From an uncultured Clostridia bacterium (GTDB taxonomy: Bacteria > Bacillota > Clostridia > Christensenellales > UBA1242), in contig CAMRSX010000006.1 of NCBI GenBank assembly GCA_947053595.1, positions 1-64,000 of the forward strand: a stretch of DNA of 64,000 nucleotides, read 5' to 3'. The number at the start of each line of letters is the position of its first letter. The first letter of the stretch is position 1. The position numbers and the translations under genes are program-made. Below are positions 11,223-20,880 of the stretch, piece after piece. Under the pieces are notes generated by a model. That model made no database searches. It saw only the letters and a list, made by a program, of their open reading frames with translations, and was not told the DNA's origin.

Positions 11223-12092
11223 ATGAAAAAATTTGTTTATGCTCTTTTTTTGTTGCTTGCATGCACGCTTTACACCTTTGGCGGTGGTCAAACAATGGCA
11301 GATGTGCAACCAAATCAAAATGCTTTTCGCATTGTGCGTCAGGCAGACTCCTCTGGAAAAATTGCGCTGTCTTACATCTTCCCTGTCAACTCCACGCATC
11401 TGAAAAGTGAAGGCTTTTCAGAGACAGAAATCAAAACTTTTCGTTTCTATCTTTCCACTTATGTCAACGCAGTGGCAGGGCAAAACCGAGATAAGAATGT
11501 GGAAGGCGTGACAGTTTCAAACTGCATATATTTTACAGATGTTGACGGGCTGGGCTTTTCCATCATCTTTGATGATTTGGCGGCACAAAAGCGATTTTTC
11601 AATGTTGAAGAAGATGAAGATACAAAGCAAGAAAGCAACACCAAAATCACCGGATTTTTTATGAAAAAAGTGGAACTTTTCACAAATTTCCCAATTTCAT
11701 CGCAAGCTGCAGCAGACGATTTGAGGCTGGTGTGCGAATTTGCCACAACATCTTGGTGCAAAGACAACAACATCTTGGCAGACAAAAAACAAGCAATATT
11801 AAACAACATCAAACAAAGCGTGTTTGTTTATGATTTTGCCAGCACAGAAAAAACTTTGAAGAGTGAAAATATGTCGGACGACGAAAACTTTCATCATAAC
11901 ATCTTCACAAAAACCTATGAGCAGCTGGACGGCGACACGCAAATTGCTTTTTATTACATCCAGCCAAACGTGCCAATTTGGTATGCCAGCGCTCTTGTGG
12001 TGGTGATTGTTGGCATGTCAATTTCCTATCTTGTGCTTAAAAAGAAAGAAAACAAGAAATCATTGACAAAAACAAACACAGACAACAAATAA
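11223..12092 (+). CDS. Hypothetical membrane-anchored extracytoplasmic protein (289 aa)
   Basis: N-terminal signal peptide (MKKFVYALFLLLACTLYTFGGG), C-terminal TM (ASALVVVIVGMSISYLVL) followed by a Lys-rich tail; no family recognised. Confidence 0.7.
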   Translation: MKKFVYALFLLLACTLYTFGGGQTMADVQPNQNAFRIVRQADSSGKIALSYIFPVNSTHLKSEGFSETEIKTFRFYLSTYVNAVAGQNRDKNVEGVTVSNCIYFTDVDGLGFSIIFDDLAAQKRFFNVEEDEDTKQESNTKITGFFMKKVELFTNFPISSQAAADDLRLVCEFATTSWCKDNNILADKKQAILNNIKQSVFVYDFASTEKTLKSENMSDDENFHHNIFTKTYEQLDGDTQIAFYYIQPNVPIWYASALVVVIVGMSISYLVLKKKENKKSLTKTNTDNK

Positions 12093-12112
12093 AAATTTAA
12101 AATTAAATCAAA

Positions 12113-12140
12113 AAGGGTCCTCAAGACCCTTGTTTTTTTT
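12113..12140 (+). terminator. Rho-independent terminator
   Basis: AAGGGTC-CTCAA-GACCCTT followed by GTTTTTTTT. Confidence 0.85.
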
Positions 12141-12193
12141 GTTGAATTGTGCTATAATAGATAAGTTATTTCAAGTTGAAAAGGATGAAATTT

Positions 12194-14026
12194 ATGGAAA
12201 ATAAGTTGATTAGAAATGTGGCAATCATTGCCCATGTCGACCACGGCAAAACAAGCTTGGTGAATGAAATGCTGAAACAAGGCAATGTTTTTAGGGACAA
12301 TCAGGTGGTTGAAGACCGCGTTATGGACAGCAACGCGCTTGAAAGAGAAAGAGGCATCACCATTTTGTCAAAAAACACCTCTTGTTTTTTTGATGGAGTG
12401 AAGATTAATGTTGTGGACACTCCTGGACACGCTGATTTTGGCGGCGAGGTGGAACGCGTTTTGAAAATGGTGGACGGCGTGCTGCTGGTGGTGGATGCCT
12501 ATGAAGGCCCAATGCCACAAACACGCTTTGTGTTGGAAAAGGCGCTTTCGCTTAAGTTGAAAGTTGTGGTTGTCATCAACAAGATTGACCGTCCAGATGC
12601 CCGCGTGAAGGAAGTTGTGGACGAGGTGTTGGAGCTGTTTTTGGAGTTGGATGCAGATGAAGAGCAACTCAACTCTCCTTTTGTTTTTGCTTCTGCCAGA
12701 CAAGGAATTTCTTCCACAGACAGCAAGGTGCTTGGCACAGACTTCAAGCCACTTTTTGAAACAATCATAAAGCACATTCCTGCGCCTGTTGGCGATGAGG
12801 GCGGTGCGCTTAAGATGTTGGTTTCTGCTGCCGAGCACAACGAATATGTTGGAAAACTGGCTGTTGGCAAGGTGGAAAGAGGTGTGATTAAGGTTGGGCA
12901 AAGTGTAATTGTGTGCAATTTCCACGACCAAGCCAAAAAGGTGCGCAGCAAAATTGTCAGCCTGTTTGTTTATGAGGGTTTGAAGCGCGTGAATGTTGAA
13001 AGCGCTGGCGTGGGAGAAATTGTGTGCGTTGCAGGGCTGGAAGATGTCACCATTGGTGACTCCATCTGTGACGAGGCTGCCATCGAGCCAGTGGAATTTG
13101 TCAAGATTGCCGAGCCAAGTGTGGAAATGACCTTCATGGTTAATGACAGCCCATTTGCGGGAAAGGAAGGAAAGTTTGTCACTTCCAGACATCTGCGCGA
13201 GCGTCTTTACAAAGAGGCGGTGAAGGATTTGTCACTGCGCGTGGAAGACGGCGACACCGCAGAAAAGTTTAAGGTGCGCGGCCGCGGAGAGATGCACCTT
13301 TCCATTTTGATTGAAAACATGAGGCGAGATGGCTATGAGTTTCAGGTCAGCCAGCCAAAGGTTTTGATTAAACAAATTGACGGAGTGAAGTGTGAGCCAA
13401 TTGACAGGCTGTTTTTGGATGTGCCGGAAGATTGCGTTGGCGCTGTTATGAACAAAATGGGCGTGCGCAAGGGTGACCTTCAAAATATGGCTCCTCATGG
13501 CAGCCGAATGAAGATGGAATTTCTCATTCCATCTCGCGGATTGTTTGGCTTTAAGTCTGACTTTTTGACAGACACTCGCGGCGAAGGCATCATCAACTCC
13601 ATTTTCCATGGATATGAGCCATACAAGGGCGAAATCAATCGCCGTGAATTTGGCGCGCTGATTGCACACGAAAATGGCAAGGCCATTGTGTATGGGCTTT
13701 ACAACGCACAAGAGCGCGGAGAACTTTTCATTGGCGCCGGTGTGGATGTGTATGGCGGAATGGTTGTTGGCACCAATCCAAAGGGCGGCGACATTGTTGT
13801 GAATGTCTGCAAAACAAAACATCTTTCCAACTGCCGTGCATCTGGCTCGGACGACGCTTTGAGGCTGACCCCTCCAAGAGTTATGAGCCTTGAAGACTGC
13901 ATTGAATTTTTGGGAGATGACGAATATTTGGAAGTGACGCCAAAATCCATCCGAATCAGAAAAATCATTCTTGACCACAATCTCAGGCTTCGCGAACGCG
14001 GCAAAATCATGAGAGGAGAAATTTAA
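12194..14026 (+). CDS. typA: Translational GTPase TypA/BipA
   Basis: Product starts [28 protein letters not shown]1-G4 motifs ([20 protein letters not shown]) and BipA-type C-terminus; SD AAAAGGA upstream of the ATG at 12194. Confidence 0.95.
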   Translation: MENKLIRNVAIIAHVDHGKTSLVNEMLKQGNVFRDNQVVEDRVMDSNALERERGITILSKNTSCFFDGVKINVVDTPGHADFGGEVERVLKMVDGVLLVVDAYEGPMPQTRFVLEKALSLKLKVVVVINKIDRPDARVKEVVDEVLELFLELDADEEQLNSPFVFASARQGISSTDSKVLGTDFKPLFETIIKHIPAPVGDEGGALKMLVSAAEHNEYVGKLAVGKVERGVIKVGQSVIVCNFHDQAKKVRSKIVSLFVYEGLKRVNVESAGVGEIVCVAGLEDVTIGDSICDEAAIEPVEFVKIAEPSVEMTFMVNDSPFAGKEGKFVTSRHLRERLYKEAVKDLSLRVEDGDTAEKFKVRGRGEMHLSILIENMRRDGYEFQVSQPKVLIKQIDGVKCEPIDRLFLDVPEDCVGAVMNKMGVRKGDLQNMAPHGSRMKMEFLIPSRGLFGFKSDFLTDTRGEGIINSIFHGYEPYKGEINRREFGALIAHENGKAIVYGLYNAQERGELFIGAGVDVYGGMVVGTNPKGGDIVVNVCKTKHLSNCRASGSDDALRLTPPRVMSLEDCIEFLGDDEYLEVTPKSIRIRKIILDHNLRLRERGKIMRGEI

Positions 14027-14032
14027 AAAAAC

Positions 14033-14056
14033 GGGCACAATTTGGTGCCCTTTTTT
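14033..14056 (+). terminator. Rho-independent terminator after typA
   Basis: GGGCAC-AATTTG-GTGCCC followed by TTTTTT. Confidence 0.85.
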
Positions 14057-14123
14057 GTTTGAAAATGTCTTGCGTTTGGGCGGAAATTATCTGCAATAAA
14101 ATTTATTTATAAAAGCTTTAAGA

Positions 14124-14152
14124 TTGACAAAAACCTTTTTAATTGATATACT
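14124..14152 (+). promoter_or_regulatory. Sigma-A-type promoter, predicted leaderless
   Basis: TTGACA, 17-nt spacer, TATACT; last base of the -10 is 7 nt before the ATG at 14159. Confidence 0.75.
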
Positions 14153-14158
14153 TATGCC

Positions 14159-14410
14159 ATGAGAAGCACTGAAAAACAAGAATTGAAAAAAAAGATTAAG
14201 CGTGTGGGGCTGTTTTTGCTGATTGTCTTTCTTCCGGCAATGTCTGTTTGCGTGGGTTTGGCATTTGCAAAAGTGCCACAATGGCTGAACATTTTGGTGC
14301 TGGTTGTCATGCTTTTTGTGCTTTTCTTTTTGTATGTTTGGGTTTGCTCGAAGCTTGACAGCAAAAAAGAAAAACGCATGAGAGACAAAAAAGACCCATT
14401 TTCGGAATGA
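14159..14410 (+). CDS. Small protein with two predicted TM helices (83 aa)
   Basis: Two hydrophobic helices in MRSTEKQELKKKIKRVGLFLLIVFLPAMSVCVGLAFAKVPQWLNILVLVVMLFVLFFLYVWVCSKL...; own promoter after the typA terminator. Confidence 0.6.
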   Translation: MRSTEKQELKKKIKRVGLFLLIVFLPAMSVCVGLAFAKVPQWLNILVLVVMLFVLFFLYVWVCSKLDSKKEKRMRDKKDPFSE

Positions 14411-14450
14411 TGCTTTTGGGGCTTTTTAAGTTTGATTTTTGGAGGAAAAA

Positions 14451-15824
14451 ATGGCTGATTACAAAATTTTGCCAAACAGTTTGGAGGCAGAGCAGGCACT
14501 TTTGGGCTGCGTGCTTTTGGACAACGAGGCGCAAAGGGACATCTTTGACAAACTTGGCGTGGATGATTTTTATTCTGAAGCCCACAGGGACATCTATGAC
14601 AGCATGCTGAAAGTGTATGTCAAAAGCATTCCTGTGGATTTTGTCACGCTGACAAGCCAGTTGGAGGTGGATAAGCGTTTGGAAAAGATTGGTGGCATTG
14701 AATATGTCACCTTTCTCACCAATGTGGTGCCATCTGCTGCCAATTTTGCGCACTATCTTGACATTGTGAAAGACAACTCTGTCAAGCGTCACCTCATTTT
14801 GGAAACACAAAAAATCATCAAAAACACTTTTGACAGCCAAGACGGCGGCGCGGCAATGGCTTTTGCGGAAAAGACGGTTTTTGACCTCTCGCAAAAAGAT
14901 ATGACCTCTGATTTGGAACATGTTGGCAAGCCGGGTGGCACGCTGACAAATGTTTTGAAACAGATGCAAGAGTTGGCGGAAAACAAGGGCAAGATGCGCG
15001 GCATTCCAACGGGATATAAGGACTTTGATGCCATCACCAATGGTTTGCAAAACAGCGACCTCATCTTGCTGGCAGCACGCCCAGGTGTGGGAAAAACTTC
15101 TTTTGCCATGAACATAGCCGTTAACGCGGCCGTGAATCAGGGCAAAAAAGTGGCAATCTTTTCGCTGGAAATGTCCAAAGAGCAGCTTATGCAAAGGGCG
15201 CTTGCCTCACTTTCAAAGGTCAACCTTTCAAGGGTGCTGAGCGGAAGCTTGGACAACGAAGAATGGAAAAGAGTTTGGACGGCAGAAAAAAAACTGGCGC
15301 AAAGCGGAATTTTTGTTGATTCCTCCGCTGGCTTGACGCCGTTTGAAATGAAGACAAAATGTCAAAAGCTTAAGATGACAGAAGGCTTGGATTTGATTGT
15401 CATTGACTATCTTCAGCTGATGACAATGGGGGATAAGGGCAGGAAGGAATCTCGTACGCAAGAGGTGAGTGACTTGACAAGAAACCTCAAAATCACTGCC
15501 AAAGAGTTGAACGTGCCAATGATTGTGCTGTCGCAGCTTTCGCGTAATGTGGAGCATCGTGATGGCAAGGACGGCGGACACAAGCCAATGCTGGCCGACC
15601 TTAGAGAATCTGGCTCCATCGAGCAAGATGCCGACATTGTGCTTTTCCTTTACAATCCAGAAAAATACAACGATGTCACCACCGAGGACGAGCCGGGCAC
15701 TGTCTATCTTTTGATTGCAAAGCACAGAAACGGCAGCACGGGCGAAGTGAAGCTTCGCTGGGTTGGAGAATACACCACCTATCTCAACATTGGCGACAAA
15801 ATCAGAATTGAAGAGCAAGGCTGA
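14451..15824 (+). CDS. dnaB: Replicative DNA helicase DnaB (DnaC in Bacillus nomenclature)
   Basis: NSLEAEQALLGCVLLDN, Walker A (ARPGVGKTSFAMN), DYLQLM and LADLRESGSIEQDAD motifs; SD GGAGG before the ATG at 14451. Confidence 0.96.
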   Translation: MADYKILPNSLEAEQALLGCVLLDNEAQRDIFDKLGVDDFYSEAHRDIYDSMLKVYVKSIPVDFVTLTSQLEVDKRLEKIGGIEYVTFLTNVVPSAANFAHYLDIVKDNSVKRHLILETQKIIKNTFDSQDGGAAMAFAEKTVFDLSQKDMTSDLEHVGKPGGTLTNVLKQMQELAENKGKMRGIPTGYKDFDAITNGLQNSDLILLAARPGVGKTSFAMNIAVNAAVNQGKKVAIFSLEMSKEQLMQRALASLSKVNLSRVLSGSLDNEEWKRVWTAEKKLAQSGIFVDSSAGLTPFEMKTKCQKLKMTEGLDLIVIDYLQLMTMGDKGRKESRTQEVSDLTRNLKITAKELNVPMIVLSQLSRNVEHRDGKDGGHKPMLADLRESGSIEQDADIVLFLYNPEKYNDVTTEDEPGTVYLLIAKHRNGSTGEVKLRWVGEYTTYLNIGDKIRIEEQG

Positions 15825-15865
15825 GTTTTGTTTTGTGAAGATATTGTGGATTTTTGGAGGAAAAA

Positions 15866-16714
15866 ATGAAGAAAAGATGGCTGATTTTGATTGTTATTCT
15901 TGTGATTGTGGCAATTGTGCTGGCAATTGTGTTCATCAATCTGTTCAGAGATAAAGACACCACCGCACTTGCCAAAGAGGTGAACAAGGTGACAGAAAGC
16001 GGATATTTGGACGAAAACAACAAGGCAAATCAGGATGTGGACAAATATTTGCAGTCTATGCTGAAGCTTTCTGACAATTTGGAAGCAGATTATTTGGCAA
16101 CACTGCTTAAAACGGACAACCTGAGCGCCGAAAACGAAAAGATGGCAAACTATGCCAACGCCTATGCTGCCTTTGAAGTGATTGGGCAATTTTATAACAG
16201 ACAAATTGTCTTTTCAAAATACACAAAGGTTTATGCGCAGCAAAAAAAGCAAATCTCAAAAAACTTTTCAAAAGCACAAAAGGCGGTGGACGCCTTGGAA
16301 ACCTATTTTGTGGAGCAAAATGTCAAAATTGGTAATGCGGACGAATGGCTTGCCCGCACGTGGGATGATTGCAAGGTGCAATTACAGCAGCTTTTTGCAT
16401 TCACATCTTCTGCTTTTGCAGGGCTTAATGAGGTTTATAAAAATTGTGTGCCTTCCAAGCTTGTCAACAATGCCATGTCTGACATCATCTTGGACGAAGT
16501 GAACGGCATGACAAAAAATATTGCAGATGGGCAGGCAGACTTTGGTAAAAAGCTGCTGACTTTTGCAAACGCATATCTTTCGGTGGCAGGAGAGCAGGTG
16601 ATTTTGCAGCACTCATACAACGCTGCAGTTCAAGCAGCTGCAAAGGACATCAAAGAAAAGGGTGCTGAATCGGAATATTATGCAAGTTTTGTTGCTGGAG
16701 AGTTGGCATTTTGA
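15866..16714 (+). CDS. Hypothetical protein, N-terminal TM anchor
   Basis: SD GGAGG before the ATG at 15866; MKKRWLILIVILVIVAIVLAIVFI TM, then a helical soluble domain. Confidence 0.65.
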   Translation: MKKRWLILIVILVIVAIVLAIVFINLFRDKDTTALAKEVNKVTESGYLDENNKANQDVDKYLQSMLKLSDNLEADYLATLLKTDNLSAENEKMANYANAYAAFEVIGQFYNRQIVFSKYTKVYAQQKKQISKNFSKAQKAVDALETYFVEQNVKIGNADEWLARTWDDCKVQLQQLFAFTSSAFAGLNEVYKNCVPSKLVNNAMSDIILDEVNGMTKNIADGQADFGKKLLTFANAYLSVAGEQVILQHSYNAAVQAAAKDIKEKGAESEYYASFVAGELAF

Positions 16715-16729
16715 TGTCAAGGAGGAAAT

Positions 16730-17812
16730 ATGAAAATTAAAAAGCTTTTGTTGACAATGGCACTTTGTTGCTTTTGCGTGTTTTCGGTTGTGGGGCTTGC
16801 GGGCTGCAAGGATGTGACGCTAAGTTTGTTGAAAGAAAACTTTGAGAAACTGGACGCAGCATATGCTGCCAACAGCGACGTGTTTGTGGAAGGCGAGTTT
16901 GAAGGCTTGCCAACAAAATATCTAATCTCTTCTTATGGCACCGTTGTGGACAAACGCATTGAAAACGGCACTGAAGGCTATGAAGAGCTTTTGAAACTTT
17001 ACAACGCCACGCTTGTTATGGCAAGTGACTATGTTGACAGCAATCGCGAGTTTCTTTTGGCGTTGGAAGAAAAAGAGCTTTCCAAGCAGTCCAAAGAGGC
17101 GCTGAAAATTTTGAATGATAGCGTGGTGGAATACACCAACTCCATTGAAGACTTCATCAGAGGGCGCGCAAGTTTGATGGATTATTTTTCAAAATATGCC
17201 GAAGAAAGTGAAGTCAGCAATATGAAAAACATTTTGCAGTTCAAAAAAATTTATGGCAACATGGTGAAGAAAAATGTCAGACTGGCAACCAATTCCGCAA
17301 GAATGGTGGAAACCACCAAAATTTTTGAGCTTTTGAAGCAGACGCATCCAACGGCTGCCGACACCGAAACAGTGAAGGAATACATCCGTGCAAAACTGCT
17401 TCCAATTTACAGCGAGATGAAAATCACCGAAATTGCCAACAATATGAACTGGAGCGCACAGAAGGAAGGCGATTGCAAGCCACAAATTGATGCAGTGATT
17501 GAAAAACTGGACGCATCGTTTGTTGATTTCAAGCAAAACTTTGTCACAAAAAAAACCAGCAAAGTGCTGACAAAAACTGAGATGGGGCACCTTTTTGATA
17601 TTGCAGAAGAGTTTTTTGTGGAAGCGGAGGCATATTTTCAAGCGCTTTATGGACTGTCTTTAAGCAAGTTGGCAGTTTCTTATGACAATCAGATGTCAAA
17701 ATATTTGAAAGAAAACGCGCTGGCTGAAGTTTATTTGCAAAAGCTGGAGCAATTTGTTGGACACAGCCTTGGACAGTTTATGGACGCTGTTTGTGACATA
17801 ATTTACGCATAA
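16730..17812 (+). CDS. Hypothetical lipoprotein (360 aa)
   Basis: Signal peptide with lipobox VGLAGC; SD AGGAGG upstream; 16 nt downstream of the preceding TM-anchored gene. Confidence 0.7.
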   Translation: MKIKKLLLTMALCCFCVFSVVGLAGCKDVTLSLLKENFEKLDAAYAANSDVFVEGEFEGLPTKYLISSYGTVVDKRIENGTEGYEELLKLYNATLVMASDYVDSNREFLLALEEKELSKQSKEALKILNDSVVEYTNSIEDFIRGRASLMDYFSKYAEESEVSNMKNILQFKKIYGNMVKKNVRLATNSARMVETTKIFELLKQTHPTAADTETVKEYIRAKLLPIYSEMKITEIANNMNWSAQKEGDCKPQIDAVIEKLDASFVDFKQNFVTKKTSKVLTKTEMGHLFDIAEEFFVEAEAYFQALYGLSLSKLAVSYDNQMSKYLKENALAEVYLQKLEQFVGHSLGQFMDAVCDIIYA

Positions 17813-17831
17813 AAAAATTTAGGAGAAAAAA

Positions 17832-19460
17832 ATGGACAATAAAAAATTGGCAGAACTTTTGTTTCCTGATAACAAGCTGACAGTTGAGGAAATTGAAAAG
17901 AAATATCCAAAAAGAAACCTAACAGAAGGGGCGCAAGTGACAAGGTTTGCGCCAAGCCCAACAGGCTTTATGCACCTTGGCAACTTTTTTCAAGCTTTCA
18001 TTTCGGCAACTGTTGCAAGAATGTCGGGCGGAGTGTTTTATTTAAGAAACGAAGACACCGACAAAAAGCGAGAGGTTGCAGGGGCGTGCTCTTACATCAT
18101 GAATGTGCTGTTTGACTATGGCATCATGCCACAGGAATATGAACTTAAGGGCGGAGAAATTGTGGGAGAATATGGCCCATATTATCAAAGCGAAAGGACG
18201 GAAATTTATAAAGCCTATGTCAAAAAACTGGTGGCAGAGGGCAAGGCTTTTCCTTGTTTTTGCGAGAAGAGCGAAGGCATTGAAGAAATCAAGCAGCAGC
18301 GCGAAAAGAAGTTTGCAACTGGCTATGTCAGCGAACATGATGCGTGCAGAAACCTTTCGATGGAACAGATTGAGCAAAACTTGAAGGCGGGCAAAAAGTT
18401 TGCAATAAGGCTGAAATCCAATGGAAATCCAAAAGAAAAAGTGGAGTTTTATGACATTTTGAAAGGGACAATCAAGATGGAGCAAAACTCCAAGGATGTT
18501 GTCATTTTGAAAAGCGATTTTCTTCCTCCATATCATTTTGCGCACGCTGTGGATGACACGCTTATGGGCACAACTGTGGTGGTGCGTGGCGAAGAATGGC
18601 TGCCATCCACCCCTGCACACATCGAAATTTTTGAGGCGCTGGGATTTGAGAAGATGACCTATCTTCACAACCCACTCATCTGCATAAAGGACGGCGAAAA
18701 AAAGCGCAAGGTTTCAAAGCGCAAAGACAAAGAGCTTGCCATGAGTTTTTATGCGCAAGAGGGCTATCCAACCGATGCGGTTTGTGAATATGTGATGAAC
18801 CTTGTCAACTCTGGCTTTGAAATTTGGCGAAACAAAAATCCAATGCTGCCATACACAGAATATCATTTTGAGCCGCTGAATGTGACAGCTAACTCTCCTG
18901 TTTTGGACATGAACAAAATGAACGACATTTCCAAGGATGTCATTTCAAAATATACGGCACAGCAGTGCTTTGAATATCTCCTTTCTTGGGCAAAGAACTT
19001 TTCGCTTGAAAATGTGGAATATCTTGAAAGAGAAAGAGAATATGTCACCAAGGTGTTGAACATCGACCGTGAAAAGCCAAAACCAAGAAAAGACATTTTT
19101 AAGTGGAGTATGTTTTTTGACCTTTTTGATTATATGTTTGGCAAGCCGGGGCACTATGAAATTGAAGAGGAAGAAACGGACGCTTGCAAAGAGGTGCTTT
19201 CTGCCTATGAGAAATTTTTGGACATCTCTTCAAAGGATGAGTGGTTTGCAAAAATCAAAGAGATGGCAGGCACGCTTGGCTATGCAACAGACAATGCCGC
19301 TTTCAAGAAAAATCCAGAAAACTTTAAAGGAAATGTTGCAAAGGTGTGCGAGTTTTTGCGCGTGGCAATTACGGGCAGAAAAAATTCGCCAGATTTGTTT
19401 GAAATCATTTCGCTGCTTGGAAAAGATGAAGTTGTTGAAAGGCTTAAAGATTTCAGCTGA
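17832..19460 (+). CDS. gltX: Glutamyl-tRNA synthetase, class I (somewhat atypical)
   Basis: RFAPSPTGFMHLGNFF (HIGH-like region), RNEDTDKKRE, KRKVSKRKD (KMSKS-like). Confidence 0.9.
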   Translation: MDNKKLAELLFPDNKLTVEEIEKKYPKRNLTEGAQVTRFAPSPTGFMHLGNFFQAFISATVARMSGGVFYLRNEDTDKKREVAGACSYIMNVLFDYGIMPQEYELKGGEIVGEYGPYYQSERTEIYKAYVKKLVAEGKAFPCFCEKSEGIEEIKQQREKKFATGYVSEHDACRNLSMEQIEQNLKAGKKFAIRLKSNGNPKEKVEFYDILKGTIKMEQNSKDVVILKSDFLPPYHFAHAVDDTLMGTTVVVRGEEWLPSTPAHIEIFEALGFEKMTYLHNPLICIKDGEKKRKVSKRKDKELAMSFYAQEGYPTDAVCEYVMNLVNSGFEIWRNKNPMLPYTEYHFEPLNVTANSPVLDMNKMNDISKDVISKYTAQQCFEYLLSWAKNFSLENVEYLEREREYVTKVLNIDREKPKPRKDIFKWSMFFDLFDYMFGKPGHYEIEEEETDACKEVLSAYEKFLDISSKDEWFAKIKEMAGTLGYATDNAAFKKNPENFKGNVAKVCEFLRVAITGRKNSPDLFEIISLLGKDEVVERLKDFS

Positions 19461-19488
19461 AATTGCAAATAAATCTCAAAAATCATTT

Positions 19489-19536
19489 AAAAACTGCAAT
19501 TTTGCATAAAAAGATTCAGTTTTTGCAGTTTTTTTA
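19489..19536 (+). terminator. Rho-independent terminator after gltX
   Basis: AAAAACTGCAA ... TTGCAGTTTTTTT stem with T tract. Confidence 0.6.
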
Positions 19537-19657
19537 AAAAAAGTGAGCCAATTTTAAAACATTTTGACATTCTTCTGAAATAAAAAAATAAGCATTCGTT
19601 GCAAAAACGTTTGCAAAAAAGCGATGAAAAAAATATCATAATTGAAAAGGAAAATTG

Positions 19658-20716
19658 ATGGAAAAGATTATTTTGACGGGAGACAGACCAACTGGCAACT
19701 TGCACATTGGGCATTTTGTGGGCTCCATTGCAAACAGATTGCGCTTGCAAAAAGATGGCAACTTTGACAAGTTTTACATCATGATTGCCGACACGCAAGC
19801 GCTGACTGACAATGCCGACAATGTTGACAAGGTGAAAAACAACATCATTCAAGTTGCCATTGACTATCTTTCTGCGGGCATCGACCCCAACAAGGTTACC
19901 ATTTTCATTCAGTCGCAAGTGCCACAGCTGGCAGAGATGACAATGTATTTCATGAATTTGGTGACGCTTTCAAGGTTAAATCGAAATCCAACTGTGAAGG
20001 ATGAAATCAAGCTTCGCGGCTTTGCTTCTTCCATTCCTGTGGGCTTTATGTGTTATCCAATCAGTCAGGCGGCGGACATCTTGGCTTTTGGCTCCACCAT
20101 TGTGCCAGTGGGCGACGACCAGCTTCCAATGATTGAGCAAACGCGGGAAATTGCGCGCACTTTCAACAACACCTATGGCGAGGTTTTTGCATTGCCGCAG
20201 CCGCTTTTGCCAGACAACAAAGCATGCACCAGACTTGTGGGCACAGACGGCGGGCTGAAGATGAGCAAATCTGCCGGCAATTGCATCTTTTTGAAGGACG
20301 AAAGTGAAGTTGTTAAGCAAAAAATTATGAACGCATACACCGACCCTAACCACATCAAGGTTTCTGACCCCGGCCGCGTGGAGGGCAATGTGGTGTTTTC
20401 ATACTTGGACGCATTTTGCCAAAAAGAGCATTTTGCAAGGTTTTTGCCAGAATATGAAAGCTTGGATGCGCTGAAAAATCATTATCGCCAAGGCGGCTTG
20501 GGGGATGTGAAAATCAAGCTTTTCTTAAACAACATTTTGCAAGAGATTTTGCAGCCAATCAGAGAAAGGCGCAAAGAGCTTGAAAAGAATGTGGACAAAA
20601 TTTATGAAATGCTGTTTGAAAACGGCAAAAAAGCCAGCCAAGCGGCAGCCGAAACCTTGGAAAAGATGAAGGAAGCCATGGGCTTGAATTATTCAAAATT
20701 TCTTTCAAAAAAATAA
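19658..20716 (+). CDS. trpS: Tryptophanyl-tRNA synthetase
   Basis: TGDRPTGNLHIGHFVGSI (HIGH), GGLKMSKSAGNCI (KMSKS), PVGDDQLPMIE; SD AAAAGGA before the ATG at 19658. Confidence 0.96.
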   Translation: MEKIILTGDRPTGNLHIGHFVGSIANRLRLQKDGNFDKFYIMIADTQALTDNADNVDKVKNNIIQVAIDYLSAGIDPNKVTIFIQSQVPQLAEMTMYFMNLVTLSRLNRNPTVKDEIKLRGFASSIPVGFMCYPISQAADILAFGSTIVPVGDDQLPMIEQTREIARTFNNTYGEVFALPQPLLPDNKACTRLVGTDGGLKMSKSAGNCIFLKDESEVVKQKIMNAYTDPNHIKVSDPGRVEGNVVFSYLDAFCQKEHFARFLPEYESLDALKNHYRQGGLGDVKIKLFLNNILQEILQPIRERRKELEKNVDKIYEMLFENGKKASQAAAETLEKMKEAMGLNYSKFLSKK

Positions 20717-20740
20717 AAAATCCCTTTTGCGGGATTTTTC
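20716..20740 (+). terminator. Rho-independent terminator after trpS
   Basis: AAAAATCCC-TTTTGC-GGGATTTTT. Confidence 0.8.
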
Positions 20741-20880
20741 TTTTTATTGCAAAGGAAGAAGGTTTATTTATTATATTTATATATATAATAAAAACATAAT
20801 TTTCGTTTGCCTTTTGCAGGCGAAAAGTGCTAAAATAAAAACAACAAGACGGGCTTTACAGAAATTTTTTGGGAGAAAGC

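Noticed and set aside
17813-19657. T-box riboswitches upstream of gltX, trpS or argS
   Set aside because: gltX has only about 20 nt upstream; the trpS and argS leaders lack recognisable T-box (TGGNACCGCG-like) sequence.
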